Assembly (NCBI GenBank): GCA_009838975.1
Contig: VXQO01000079.1
Coordinates: 22,746-86,745, forward strand
DNA length: 64,000 nucleotides
Reading direction: 5' to 3'
Origin: Gemmatimonadota bacterium
GTDB taxonomy: Bacteria > Gemmatimonadota > Gemmatimonadetes > Longimicrobiales > Gaopeijiaceae
Each line of letters begins with the position of its first letter. Position 1 is the first letter of the stretch. Below the pieces are notes generated by a model. It worked only from the letters and a program-made list of their open reading frames with translations. It was not told where the DNA came from and made no database searches. Of the stretch, positions 26,143-36,503 are shown piece by piece. A program made the position numbers and the translations under genes.

Positions 26143-26735
26143 TCAGCCGCATAAGGGGCGATCTCCTCGGCAGCGATATCGACCGGGTCGAGGTGCTGAC
26201 CTCCGGCGGCGTCGTGTACGAGGTCCATGTTCCCCTTACCGTCCTCCAGCGCCTGCCGCCGAAGGGATCCACCCTGGAACTGCGTACCGAGACCGTCGTG
26301 CGCGACGAAGTGCCGAGCCTCTACGGCTTCCTCGAAGAGAACGAGCGAGCGCTGTTCCGGTTGCTCATGACCGTGCAGATGGTGGGACCGCGTCTGGCGA
26401 TGTCCATGATGAGCACCTACGACGCGCGGCGTCTGGCCAGGGCCCTCGCCGAGAAGGACGTCCCCGTGCTGGTGCAGGTCAGCGGGCTGGGGAAGAAAAC
26501 GGCCGCCCGGCTCATCCTCGAGCTTGCCGACAAGGTCCGCAACCTCGCGGCCGCGGTTGAGGGAGACGCCCCCGATACCACGCAGGTGGCAGAGGCGGTG
26601 TCCGCCCTGGTCAGCCTTGGCTACAGCTTCACGGACGCCGAGGCGTCGGTGCGGGATGCGATGAAGGACGCCACCTTCGAGAGCACGGAGGAAGTGATTC
26701 GAGAGGTCCTCTCGCGCCGGGGCCGCGACCGATGA
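26139..26735 (+). CDS. ruvA: Holliday junction branch migration protein RuvA
   Basis: A 198-residue RuvA, the junction-binding tetramer that recruits RuvB. It opens [10 protein letters not shown], the usual first strand of the OB domain (1-65). Domain II has two helix-hairpin-helix motifs, the second being [16 protein letters not shown]. Domain III (about 150-198), [20 protein letters not shown], is the RuvB-binding three-helix bundle. The acidic pin that guides strand separation lies in the [11 protein letters not shown] region. GTG start, with GTGA overlapping the ruvC stop; ruvB follows after 16 bases, so the three resolvasome proteins are made from one message. Confidence 0.95.
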   Translation: MISRIRGDLLGSDIDRVEVLTSGGVVYEVHVPLTVLQRLPPKGSTLELRTETVVRDEVPSLYGFLEENERALFRLLMTVQMVGPRLAMSMMSTYDARRLARALAEKDVPVLVQVSGLGKKTAARLILELADKVRNLAAAVEGDAPDTTQVAEAVSALVSLGYSFTDAEASVRDAMKDATFESTEEVIREVLSRRGRDR

Positions 26736-26751
26736 CGCCGGGGATCAGCCC

Positions 26752-27813
26752 ATGACCAGACGTACCGAGATCACGACGCCCGAGATCCTGCCCCACGAGG
26801 CACGGTCGGAGTTCTCGCTGCGCCCGCGCCGGCTTGAGGACTTCATCGGGCAGAGAAAGGTCAAGCAGGGGCTGCAGATCGCCATTGAGGCCGCGACCGC
26901 GAGGGTCGAACCCCTCGACCATATCCTCTTTCACGGTCCGCCCGGACTCGGCAAGACCACGCTGGCCATGCTGCTGGCGCGGGAGATGTCGGGGAACATC
27001 ATCACCACATCCGGACCGGTGCTCGAGAAGGCCGCCGACCTCGTCGCCTCCCTGACCAACCTGGAGAGGGGGGACATCCTCTTCATCGACGAAATCCACA
27101 GGCTGCGCCCGGTGATCGAGGAGTTCCTCTATCCCGCCATGGAGGACTACCGCGTCGAGGTCCGCCTCGCCGAAGGACCGCGCGCCCAGACCATGACGAT
27201 GTCGGTGGAGCCGTTCACGCTCGTCGGGGCGACCACGCGCTTCGGCCTTCTCACCGCGCCGATGCGCGCACGCTTCGGCATCACGGAACGGCTCGACTTC
27301 TACCCCGCGGGAGACCTCGCGAAGATCATCACGCGCAGCGCCGACCTGATGAGTGTCCCAACCACGCCCGAGGGCGCCCGCGAACTCGCCGCGCGCGCCC
27401 GGGGTACGCCCAGGGTGGCCAACCGGCTCCTCCGGCGGGTGCGCGATTTCGCCCAGGTGCGCGCCGACGGCGTCCTGGACGTTCCGGTGGTGCAACAGGC
27501 GCTCGAAATCCTGGATGTCGACGAGTACGGACTCGACTCCATGGACACACGGATCCTCAGCACGATCATCGTGAAGTTCGAAGGCGGTCCCGTCGGCCTC
27601 AACTCGCTCGCGGTCGCGCTCGGCGAAGACGCGGGCACGATAGAGGAGGTGTACGAGCCCTTCCTCATCCAGGAGGGGTTCCTGATGCGCGGCCCCCGGG
27701 GGCGCGTCGCCACCCGCAAGGCGTACCGGATCCTGGGCATTCCGGTCCCGGACCGCGGCTCCGGCGATCCCGGGAGCGACCCCATTCCGCCCCACCCGAG
27801 CCTCTTCAACTGA
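26752..27813 (+). CDS. ruvB: Holliday junction branch migration ATPase RuvB
   Basis: A 353-residue AAA+ motor that pumps DNA through the RuvA-bound junction. Walker A is GPPGLGKTT (62-70), Walker B is [10 protein letters not shown], sensor 1 is [19 protein letters not shown], and the arginine finger and sensor 2 region is [19 protein letters not shown]. The RuvA-binding beta-hairpin lies in the [20 protein letters not shown] region. The C-terminal winged helix ends in [21 protein letters not shown], matching the strongly conserved RTPRGR-type tail. ATG start; queA follows after 12 bases. Confidence 0.97.
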   Translation: MTRRTEITTPEILPHEARSEFSLRPRRLEDFIGQRKVKQGLQIAIEAATARVEPLDHILFHGPPGLGKTTLAMLLAREMSGNIITTSGPVLEKAADLVASLTNLERGDILFIDEIHRLRPVIEEFLYPAMEDYRVEVRLAEGPRAQTMTMSVEPFTLVGATTRFGLLTAPMRARFGITERLDFYPAGDLAKIITRSADLMSVPTTPEGARELAARARGTPRVANRLLRRVRDFAQVRADGVLDVPVVQQALEILDVDEYGLDSMDTRILSTIIVKFEGGPVGLNSLAVALGEDAGTIEEVYEPFLIQEGFLMRGPRGRVATRKAYRILGIPVPDRGSGDPGSDPIPPHPSLFN

Positions 27814-27825
27814 ATCGACCGCGGA

Positions 27826-30026
<2,201 letters not shown>

Positions 30027-30051
30027 CCCGATCCCGGAAGGACGAAGAGCC

Positions 30052-30405
30052 TTGACACTGCCGAGCCATCCGATTCACGCTGCCGTCACGACGGTTCCGT
30101 CGGCCCCGCCGTCTCCTCCCGCGGTTCCACGCGAGGGAGCGGGCGGAATGACCGTGATCATGTTCCAGATCATGCTCATGATCGCCATCTTCTACTTCAT
30201 CCTGATCCGCCCCCAGCGAAAGGAGAAGCAGCGCCACCAGGCGATGCTCAGCAAGCTGGCCAAGGGCGACCGGATCATGACCAACGGCGGCATCCTCGGG
30301 CAGATCGTCCACGCGACCGAGACCGAATTGACGATCCGGACGGCCGAGAACACCCGCATCGTAATCGACCGCGGTCACATCGCGCGGAAGATCGAGGCCG
30401 CGTAG
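30052..30405 (+). CDS. yajC: Sec translocon accessory protein YajC
   Basis: A 117-residue YajC, a small inner-membrane partner of SecDF. A single transmembrane helix spans about 33-53 (MTVIMFQIMLMIAIFYFIL), followed by the diagnostic LIRPQRKEKQRHQAMLSKL and the GDRIMTNGGILGQIV beta domain. The TTG start with GGAAGGA (30036-30042) upstream gives an N-terminal Pro/Ala-rich periplasmic arm; ATG at 30148, itself behind GAGGGAG, would give 85 residues starting at the helix and is a serious alternative. No secD or secF gene follows; peptide deformylase comes next after an AT-rich palindrome. Confidence 0.92.
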   Translation: MTLPSHPIHAAVTTVPSAPPSPPAVPREGAGGMTVIMFQIMLMIAIFYFILIRPQRKEKQRHQAMLSKLAKGDRIMTNGGILGQIVHATETELTIRTAENTRIVIDRGHIARKIEAA

Positions 30406-30416
30406 ACAATGTAAGG

Positions 30417-30436
30417 ATGACATTACATAATGTCAT
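30417..30436. promoter_or_regulatory. AT-rich 9+2+9 perfect palindrome before def
   Basis: ATGACATTA and TAATGTCAT are perfect inverted arms around CA. An outer TAAGGA (30412-30417) is mirrored by TCCTTA (30449-30454). This is the most AT-rich spot between the yajC stop and the def start, in a genome that is otherwise strongly GC-rich. It has the shape of an operator for a dimeric regulator; there is no U-tract to make it a terminator. Confidence 0.45.
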
Positions 30437-30467
30437 GTAAACTAGACATTCCTTAGCACTCCGATAC

Positions 30468-30986
30468 GTGGCACTTCTGGACATCGAGGTCCTGGGCGCC
30501 AGGATCCTGCGCGAGGAGGCGGCGCCTGTCGAGGCGGTCGATGACGACGTGCGGCGTCTCGCGCGTGACATGTTCGACACCATGTATCACGCCGAAGGGA
30601 TCGGTCTGGCCGGGCCGCAGGTGGGCGTATCCAGGCGCATCCTGGTTGTCGACGTCAAGAACGACGACGAGAGCCGCCACGTCCACGCGCTGGTCAACCC
30701 GGTAGTCGTCGAAGTCAGCAGGGAGCAGGACAAGGCCAGCGAGGGGTGTCTGAGCATTCCGGGACTCGAGGAAAACGTCACCCGCCCGGTGCGCGTGACG
30801 GTAGAGGCGCTGTCGCTGGACGGAGATCCCGTGCGCATCGAGGCCGATGGGCTGCTCGCGCGGGCTCTCCAGCACGAAGTGGATCACCTGGACGGCGTCC
30901 TCTTCATCGACCGGCTGTCGCCGCTGAAGCGGGGGATCCTCCTCAGGAAGTGGCGAAGGAACCAGCGCACCTCGGAGAGGGGGTGA
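30468..30986 (+). CDS. def: Peptide deformylase
   Basis: A 172-residue peptide deformylase that removes the formyl group from new proteins. All three motifs are present: GIGLAGPQ (44-51, motif I), EGCLS (92-96, motif II with metal ligand Cys94) and QHEVDH (135-140, motif III with His136, Glu137 and His140). In motif I the second Ala of the common GLAAxQ is Gly here. Length fits type I. GTG start, weak ribosome site, downstream of the AT-rich palindrome. The stop overlaps fmt (GTGA), giving the universal def-fmt pair that formylates and later deformylates initiator methionine. Confidence 0.96.
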   Translation: MALLDIEVLGARILREEAAPVEAVDDDVRRLARDMFDTMYHAEGIGLAGPQVGVSRRILVVDVKNDDESRHVHALVNPVVVEVSREQDKASEGCLSIPGLEENVTRPVRVTVEALSLDGDPVRIEADGLLARALQHEVDHLDGVLFIDRLSPLKRGILLRKWRRNQRTSERG

Positions 30987-31915
30987 GGGTCCTCTTCTGG
31001 GGCACCCCGGAGTTTGCGGTCCCCGCGCTCCGGGCGCTGGGCGGCGCCGGCCACGACGTGGTCGGGGTGGTCACGCGGCCCGACCGGCCCCGCGGACGCG
31101 GTCGCAAACCGCGCCCATCGGTGGTGAAGTCGATCGCGGAGGCCGAGGGATACCCGGTATTCACCCCGGAGCGGCCGCTGGGCGATCCCTTCGAGAGCGC
31201 GATCCGGGCGGCTCGTCCGGACATCTCGGTCGTCGTCGCCTATGGGTGCATACTCGCGCGGCGAATCCTGGACATCCCCCGGCTGGGTTCGCTGAACCTG
31301 CACGCTTCGCTGCTCCCGGAGCTACGGGGCGCCGCCCCGATCGCGCGTGCCATCGAGCGGGGACACAGCGTCACGGGAGTCTCGATCATGCGAATGGTCG
31401 AGGCGATGGACGCGGGGCCGGTGCTGGCACAGGAATCCATTCCCATCGGTCCCGACGACACGGCGTCAGGGCTTTCGCGCCGCCTCGCGGACAACGGGGC
31501 GCGCCTGATGACGGATGTGCTCGCCCGGCTGGAGGCCGGTCCGGTGCCGGAGGAGGAGCAGGACCACGATGCCGCCACCTTCGCCCCGAAGGTCGACCGG
31601 GAGTCTGCGCGGGTGGATTGGCGGCGGGATGCGCGGGCAGTGGCCAACCACATCCGCGCGATGGACGCGGTCCCGGGGGCCTGGACCCTGCTGGGCGGCG
31701 CGCCGGTCAAGCTGTTCAGCCCGGGGGTGGCTGAATGGCCGCAGGTCGGGGCCCCGGGGGAGATCGTGTCCGCCGGCCCCGAACACGGGCTCCTGGTGGC
31801 CACGGCGCGCGGAGCGCTCCGCATCGGCGAGGTCCAGCCGGCGGGGAAGCGGCGCATGGACGCTGCGGCCTGGCTGCGGGGGCGCGGACCCCGGGCGGGT
31901 GATCGGTTCGAGTAG
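30983..31915 (+). CDS. fmt: Methionyl-tRNA formyltransferase
   Basis: A 310-residue Fmt that formylates initiator Met-tRNA with 10-formyl-tetrahydrofolate. The catalytic triad equivalents of E. coli Asn108, His110 and Asp146 are Asn105 and His107 in SLNLHASLLPELRGAAPI and Asp143 in VEAMDAGPVL. The N-terminal MRVLFWGTPEFAVPAL and the tRNA-gripping basic loop RPDRPRGRGRKPRPS (32-46) are typical. The C-terminal OB-like domain (about 208-300) is intact. The GTG start is given by the GTGA overlap with def. Thiamine genes, not rsmB, follow directly, which is unusual (see findings). Confidence 0.96.
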   Translation: MRVLFWGTPEFAVPALRALGGAGHDVVGVVTRPDRPRGRGRKPRPSVVKSIAEAEGYPVFTPERPLGDPFESAIRAARPDISVVVAYGCILARRILDIPRLGSLNLHASLLPELRGAAPIARAIERGHSVTGVSIMRMVEAMDAGPVLAQESIPIGPDDTASGLSRRLADNGARLMTDVLARLEAGPVPEEEQDHDAATFAPKVDRESARVDWRRDARAVANHIRAMDAVPGAWTLLGGAPVKLFSPGVAEWPQVGAPGEIVSAGPEHGLLVATARGALRIGEVQPAGKRRMDAAAWLRGRGPRAGDRFE

Positions 31916-31938
31916 AAGCGCATGGACGCGTCGGTGGA

Positions 31939-32580
31939 ATGTTGATGAGAGCGCGATTGCCGCGATTGCCCAGGCTGCACGTCATCGTCGGGGACGGGAT
32001 CGTGGGGGCGGAAGACTACCCGGAGCGCCTCGGTCCGATCGTCGCCGCGGGGGGCGGTTCCCTGGCGCTCCACCTGAGGACTCGCACCACCACCGCCCGC
32101 CGTCTCTTCGAGGCGACGCACCGGCTCCTGGAGCTCTCGTGGGAGACCGGGACGCTGGTCGTGGTCAACGACCGGGTCGACGTGGCCGTGGCCGCGGGCG
32201 CCGGCGGGGTGCACCTGAAAGAGGATTCCCTGCCCGTGGCAGCTACGCGCCGGATCGCGGGGGAGCGGTTGCGCGTGGGACGGTCGATCCACTCGTCGGA
32301 ACAGGCGGTGGGTCTCCGCGGCAGCGGGCTGGACTACCTGGTGCTCGGCGCGGTGTACCCGACGCGCTCCCACCCGGACAGGCCCGCCCTCGGGGTCGAG
32401 GCCGTGGCCGCGGCGGTGGCGGGGAGCGATCTGCCCGTGCTCGCGATCGGGGGGATCACGCCGTCCGTGGTGCCCGACGTGCTGGCGCGTGGGGCGCATG
32501 GCGTGGTTGTCCTGAGCGGCGTGTGGGGCGCGACGAACCCGCGGAAGGCCGTGACGCGCTACCTTGAAGCGCTCGGCTGA
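31939..32580 (+). CDS. thiE: Thiamine-phosphate synthase (ThiE/TenI family)
   Basis: A 213-residue TIM-barrel protein of the ThiE/TenI group. ThiE joins the pyrimidine and thiazole phosphates into thiamine phosphate; TenI is its non-synthase relative that aromatises the thiazole. Motifs include VVVNDRVDVAVAAGAGGVHL, the G-R-S-I-H-S segment and YLVLGAVYPTRSHPDRPALG, which correspond to the pyrophosphate-binding NDR, GxSxH and GPxFPTxTK blocks; AIGGI near the C-terminus binds phosphate. The Lys of the last ThiE motif is His in this protein (TRSHP), so TenI-type function is possible. thiS and thiG follow in the same direction. Confidence 0.82.
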   Translation: MLMRARLPRLPRLHVIVGDGIVGAEDYPERLGPIVAAGGGSLALHLRTRTTTARRLFEATHRLLELSWETGTLVVVNDRVDVAVAAGAGGVHLKEDSLPVAATRRIAGERLRVGRSIHSSEQAVGLRGSGLDYLVLGAVYPTRSHPDRPALGVEAVAAAVAGSDLPVLAIGGITPSVVPDVLARGAHGVVVLSGVWGATNPRKAVTRYLEALG

Positions 32581-32593
32581 GGAGGACGCGCGA

Positions 32594-32629
32594 ATGAAAT
32601 CGATGCTTCACGAGTGCGCAGCGGCGTGA
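32594..32629 (+). other. Possible 11-residue leader reading frame coupled to thiS
   Basis: ATG at 32594 follows GGAGGA (32581-32586) at ideal spacing and opens an 11-codon frame (MKSMLHECAAA). Its TGA overlaps the GTG at 32626, from which thiS can start. The good ribosome site belongs to this frame, not to thiS, suggesting coupled re-initiation. No TPP riboswitch fold is recognisable here. Confidence 0.3.
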
Positions 32630-32841
32630 CCGTCCATTCCGTGTCGATCGTGATCAACGGCAAGAGTCGCACGGTTCGCAACGGGCTCACCGTAGCCGAC
32701 CTCCTGCGTGACCTGGAACTGCACCCGGGGATGGTGGTGGTGGAGCGCAACAGGAAGATCCTGGCACGCGAGGCGCTGCAGGCAATCCCGGTCGAGGAGG
32801 GTGACAGAATCGAACTCGTTCACTTTGTGGGAGGAGGATAG
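32626..32841 (+). CDS. thiS: Sulfur carrier protein ThiS
   Basis: A 71-residue ubiquitin-like carrier. It ends in Gly-Gly-Gly, whose last residue is adenylated and thiocarboxylated to donate sulfur to the thiazole ring. The core reads SIVINGKSRTVRNGLTVADLL, then GMVVVERNRKILAREAL and the EEGDRIELVHFVGGG tail, all typical of ThiS. The start is uncertain: GTG at 32614, 32626 or 32641 all keep the fold; 32626 is chosen because it overlaps the stop of a short leader frame with a strong ribosome site. thiG follows directly, the stop being adjacent to its ATG. No ThiF-type adenylating enzyme is in the window. Confidence 0.93.
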   Translation: MTVHSVSIVINGKSRTVRNGLTVADLLRDLELHPGMVVVERNRKILAREALQAIPVEEGDRIELVHFVGGG

Positions 32842-33645
32842 ATGGTGAGGGACACGCGCGGGGACCTCCCCTTCGTGATGGGGGATCACGCCTTCACGTC
32901 GAGACTGATCGTCGGAACCGGGAAGTACCGGACCAACGACGAAATGGTCACCGCCATCCGCGCGAGCGGAGCCGAGATGGTGACCGTGGCGGTGCGCCGG
33001 GTGGATCTGGACCGCCGTCGGGAGGAGGGCATCCTTCACCACCTGTCCCCGGACGAGTTCTTCCTGCTGCCCAATACCGCCGGGTGCTACACGGCCGAGG
33101 ACGCGCTGCGCTACGCCCGCCTGGGACGCGCCGCGGGGCTCAACGACTGGGTCAAGCTGGAGGTCATCGGCGACGAGCGCACGCTTCTCCCGGACACGGC
33201 GGCGACGCTCGCGGCGGCGGTCGAGCTGGTGGCCGACGGCTTCAAGGTCATGGCGTACACGAATGACGACCTGATCACCGCCATGCGGCTCGAGGATGCG
33301 GGCTGCGTGGCCGTGATGCCGCTCGCGAGCCCCATCGGGAGCGGTCTGGGCGTCGTGAACCCCTACTACATCCGCGAGATCAAGCGGCGGTTAACCGTCC
33401 CCGTGATCGTGGACGCGGGGGTGGGAACGGCTTCCGACGCCTGCGTGACCATGGAGCAGGGCGTGGACGGCGTGCTGATGAACACGGCGATCGCCGCGGC
33501 GTCCGACCCCGTGGGCATGGCCCGGGCCATGAAGCTTGCGGTCCTTGCCGGCCGGGAGGCGTACCTGGCCGGTCGCATGGCCGCGCGCGAGATCGCCGTC
33601 CCGTCGTCACCCACAACGGGGATGCTGGATCGGGAGCACGGTTGA
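32842..33645 (+). CDS. thiG: Thiazole synthase ThiG
   Basis: A 267-residue TIM-barrel enzyme that condenses 1-deoxy-xylulose 5-phosphate, dehydroglycine and ThiS-thiocarboxylate into thiazole phosphate. The Schiff-base lysine is Lys105 in WVKLEVIGD. FTSRLIVGTGKYRT at the N-terminus, NTAGCYTAEDALRYARLGR, VMPLASPIGSGLGVVNP and VDAGVGTASDA are all diagnostic. A GGGAGGAGG ribosome site lies inside the Gly codons of ThiS, so carrier and synthase are tightly coupled. TTGA overlap with rsmB at the end. Source of dehydroglycine (ThiO or ThiH) is not encoded here. Confidence 0.97.
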   Translation: MVRDTRGDLPFVMGDHAFTSRLIVGTGKYRTNDEMVTAIRASGAEMVTVAVRRVDLDRRREEGILHHLSPDEFFLLPNTAGCYTAEDALRYARLGRAAGLNDWVKLEVIGDERTLLPDTAATLAAAVELVADGFKVMAYTNDDLITAMRLEDAGCVAVMPLASPIGSGLGVVNPYYIREIKRRLTVPVIVDAGVGTASDACVTMEQGVDGVLMNTAIAAASDPVGMARAMKLAVLAGREAYLAGRMAAREIAVPSSPTTGMLDREHG

Positions 33646-35000
33646 AACCGCGCCGCGGCGGAGGGCGGAGGTCGGGACTGTCCCCCGGCCGAGTCCTGGC
33701 TGCATCGATCCTGATAGAGGTGGAATCCGGGCGCCGTCTCGATGTCGCGTGGGAAGCCTCGGGCGCCGCGGGGTCTCCCGAGCGCGGCTGGGTACGCACC
33801 CTCGTCTACGGCACCGTGCGCCTGCGCGGGAGGATCGACCACATCCTTTCCCGGCGCGCCGGAACGAACCCGGCGGAATTCGATCGAGAGGTGCTCGTCG
33901 CGCTGCGCATGGGGGCCTACCAGGTCCTCGAGATGGGGGGTGTGCCCGCCTACGCCGCCGTATCCGAGTCCGTGGAGCAGGTCAAGCGAACACGCAAGCG
34001 GGCAGCTGCCGGACTGGTGAACGCCGTGCTCCGCAAGGTCGCGAGCGATCCCCGCCGGCGGTCCCTGTTTCCGGACGCCGAGCGTGACCTGGAAGGCTAC
34101 CTCGCGACGTGGGGTTCGCACCCCCGGTGGCTGGTGCGGAGATGGATCGCCGCCTTCGGTCCCGTCGGTGCCCGCGCTCTGGTCGATGCCAACAACCGGG
34201 AACCGGCGGTCTACCTGCGCCCGGTGGGGCAGAGGCCGGTGGTGGCGGCAAGCACGCTCGCAGAGGCTGGGCTGTGTCGCTCCGGATCGCGAGATCATCC
34301 GTGGATCGCCCTCGGCCAGGGGACCGATCCGGCTGCGGCGCTTTCGCTGGTCCCCGGAGTCATCCAGGATCCGGCTGCTTCGCTGGTGGTCGACCATGTG
34401 TCTCCTCCGACCGGCGCTCTGGTCGCCGACCTGTGCGCTGCCCCCGGAGGCAAGGCGCTTGCGCTGAGTGAGGCAGCGGGATCCGTCGTTGCCGCGGACC
34501 TGTCGGAGCGGCGCCTGAGAAGAGTCGTGCAAGGTGTCCGTCGGCTCGGCGGGAGTGCGGCGGTCGGACTCCGCGGATCGAGCAGGCGCGTCTGGGCGGT
34601 GGCCGCGGACGCCCGGCATCCTCCAATGCGCAGCGCAGACACGGTGCTGGTCGACGTGCCGTGCAGCGGGACGGGAACGTTCCGTCGTCACCCGGACGGG
34701 CGTTGGCGTGTCAGGCCCGCGGACATCCGCAAACTCGCGGCCCTGCAACGCTCGATCCTCGATGGCGCGGCAACCGTGGTTCCCCGCGGCGGACTCCTTG
34801 TTTACGCTACATGTGCCCTTGAGCACGAAGAGAACGAGGGGCAGGTTCAGGACTTTCTGAAGCGCCATCCGGACTTCCGAATCGAGGCGGGCCCCGCTCC
34901 GGAGCGGTTTCTGGACGAAAACGGATGCCTGGTGGTGTTGCCCCACGAGAGCGGATTCGATGGTGCGTTTGCGGCCAGAATGAGGAGGGCTCGGGACTGA
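33642..35000 (+). CDS. rsmB: 16S rRNA (cytosine-967 C5)-methyltransferase RsmB
   Basis: A 452-residue RsmB/Fmu-type protein. Residues about 12-150 are a NusB-like helical RNA-binding domain (RVLAASILIEVESGRRLD ... AAGLVNAVLRKV). The SAM-dependent methyltransferase domain (about 230-452) has the SAM loop DLCAAPGGKALAL, the general helper Cys341 in DVPCSGTGTF and the catalytic Cys391 in YATCALEHEENE. It makes m5C967 in 16S rRNA. The TTG start overlaps the thiG stop. The def-fmt-rsmB order common in bacteria is preserved here apart from the inserted thiamine genes. Confidence 0.93.
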   Translation: MKPRRGGGRRSGLSPGRVLAASILIEVESGRRLDVAWEASGAAGSPERGWVRTLVYGTVRLRGRIDHILSRRAGTNPAEFDREVLVALRMGAYQVLEMGGVPAYAAVSESVEQVKRTRKRAAAGLVNAVLRKVASDPRRRSLFPDAERDLEGYLATWGSHPRWLVRRWIAAFGPVGARALVDANNREPAVYLRPVGQRPVVAASTLAEAGLCRSGSRDHPWIALGQGTDPAAALSLVPGVIQDPAASLVVDHVSPPTGALVADLCAAPGGKALALSEAAGSVVAADLSERRLRRVVQGVRRLGGSAAVGLRGSSRRVWAVAADARHPPMRSADTVLVDVPCSGTGTFRRHPDGRWRVRPADIRKLAALQRSILDGAATVVPRGGLLVYATCALEHEENEGQVQDFLKRHPDFRIEAGPAPERFLDENGCLVVLPHESGFDGAFAARMRRARD

Positions 35001-35884
35001 TGGATCTGGGTGGTTCGATCCGCCGGCGACGGAAGGGCGCTGCCAGGACCAGGGCGAAAGGGAAGCAGCGCCCCGCCGGGCGCAAGCCCCGGAAGCAGCG
35101 CCCGCCGAGGAAGAGGACGCGGACGAGGTCCCCCCGGGCCGCACGGGTACGTCTGGGCGGGATCGCGATGCACCCCGGGATCGCCGCGCTCGCGGTGGCC
35201 GGGGCGGGGCTCGGCCTGGGGTACCTGGTGGCGGTCACCCTCATGTTTCCGGTCCCCGATACTCCGGTTGAAGTGCAGGTCGTCCCGGATCTGCGGGGTC
35301 AGCCTGTGGCGCTCGCACTTTCCGAGCTCGCGGACTCGGGACTCGTGGTCGGCCGGGTCGACTCGTTGCGGCATCCTCTGGTGCCGGTCGGGACGGTCAT
35401 GGGCCAGAGCCCTCTGCCGGGACCCACCGCGCTGGTCCATGCGCCGGTGCGCGTCACGGTATCGTCGGGACGCGAGGTGCGCGCCGTACCGGATCTGACG
35501 CGCCTCGACGGAACCCGGGCGGCCGAACTGCTGGGGGCGGGAGGGTTTCTCGTGGAGGTCGACACCGTCGAGTCTACGGTCGCCGCCGGCCGGGTCCTGA
35601 GCATGGACCCGGCACCCGGAACGGAAGTCCCCCTTCCCGGCAGCATACGCCTCGCGCTGAGCCGGGGTCCCCCCACTTTTCTGATGCCGGACCTTGCGGG
35701 AATGACCCAGGGAGAGGCGTTTGCCCTGTTGCGGGCGCTGGGACTGGTCATGGGCGAGGTCGACAGAAGGTACAGCCTGCTGAACGTTAGATTGATCTTC
35801 GGCCAGTATCCCGAACCGCAAGAACCCGTGACGGAGGGCACGCAGGTCCGCCTGATCGTCGGACGGGAGGTTGCATGGCAATGA
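35000..35884 (+). CDS. Single-pass membrane protein with three PASTA domains and no kinase
   Basis: A 294-residue protein. The first 50 residues are extraordinarily basic (Arg/Lys-rich, e.g. RKPRKQRPPRKRTRTRS). One transmembrane helix lies at about 58-83 (GIAALAVAGAGLGLGYLVAV). Three PASTA repeats follow outside: about 92-157 (VPDLRGQPVALALSEL), 162-223 (VPDLTRLDGTRAAELL) and 228-292 (MPDLAGMTQGEAFALL). PASTA modules bind muropeptides or lipid II in Ser/Thr kinases and some PBPs. The kinase domain expected next to rsmB in Firmicutes (PrkC) is absent. TGATG joins it to rsmB. A role in sensing or anchoring to peptidoglycan is an inference. Confidence 0.88.
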   Translation: MDLGGSIRRRRKGAARTRAKGKQRPAGRKPRKQRPPRKRTRTRSPRAARVRLGGIAMHPGIAALAVAGAGLGLGYLVAVTLMFPVPDTPVEVQVVPDLRGQPVALALSELADSGLVVGRVDSLRHPLVPVGTVMGQSPLPGPTALVHAPVRVTVSSGREVRAVPDLTRLDGTRAAELLGAGGFLVEVDTVESTVAAGRVLSMDPAPGTEVPLPGSIRLALSRGPPTFLMPDLAGMTQGEAFALLRALGLVMGEVDRRYSLLNVRLIFGQYPEPQEPVTEGTQVRLIVGREVAWQ

Positions 35885-36465
35885 GACAGGGGCGTGTGAG
35901 GGGCAGCCGACGCGCCAGCCGATGGCCGTACCTGTTCGCGGTCATCGTCGCGGGCGCCGTCGTCGCCGCGGCCTGGGTCACCCGGAACCGTCTGCAGCCG
36001 GTTGTCCCGGGCTATGCGGCGCCGGGCTTCGAGGTCGTGGACGAAGACGGAGCTCCCGTGACCCTGGCGACCTACGAGGGCAAGGTCCTCCTTCTCAATG
36101 TCTGGGCGACCTGGTGCGCGCCCTGCCGCGAGGAAATGCCGTCGATGCAGCGCCTCTACGACCGTTTTGCACCCGACGACTTTGAAATTGCGGCCATCAG
36201 CATCGATGCCCCCTTCGGCCAGACCGACGCCGCCGGCAATCCGGGCGGCGACCCGCTGGCCTTTGCGGAAGCCCTGGGGCTCACGTTTCCCATTCTTCTC
36301 AATCCTTCCGGCGACATTCAGCGCATCTACCGCACCACCGGTGTGCCGGAGTCCTTCCTCATCAGCAGAGACGGAGTGATCTACAAGAAGGTGGCCGGAG
36401 CGACCAACTGGGACTCCGACGCGAACCTCGGTCTGGTCGGGCGCCTGGTAGCGGGCGAGGGATAG
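35875..36465 (+). CDS. Membrane-anchored TlpA/ResA-like thiol-disulfide protein
   Basis: A 196-residue protein with an N-terminal signal anchor at about 18-35 (PYLFAVIVAGAVVAAAW) and a periplasmic thioredoxin fold. The redox motif is WCAPC with Cys81 and Cys84; NVWATWCAPCREEMP and the cis-proline in TTGVPESFLI are typical of the TlpA/ResA/CcmG group, which reduce apocytochrome or other periplasmic cysteines. No cytochrome c maturation genes are adjacent, so the client is unknown. ATG at 35875 follows GGGAGG; a second ATG at 35881 overlaps the previous stop and is equally possible. Confidence 0.92.
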   Translation: MAMRQGRVRGSRRASRWPYLFAVIVAGAVVAAAWVTRNRLQPVVPGYAAPGFEVVDEDGAPVTLATYEGKVLLLNVWATWCAPCREEMPSMQRLYDRFAPDDFEIAAISIDAPFGQTDAAGNPGGDPLAFAEALGLTFPILLNPSGDIQRIYRTTGVPESFLISRDGVIYKKVAGATNWDSDANLGLVGRLVAGEG

Positions 36466-36503
36466 CAGCCCATGGACAAACCCCCCGTGGCATTCGAGCG
36501 GCG

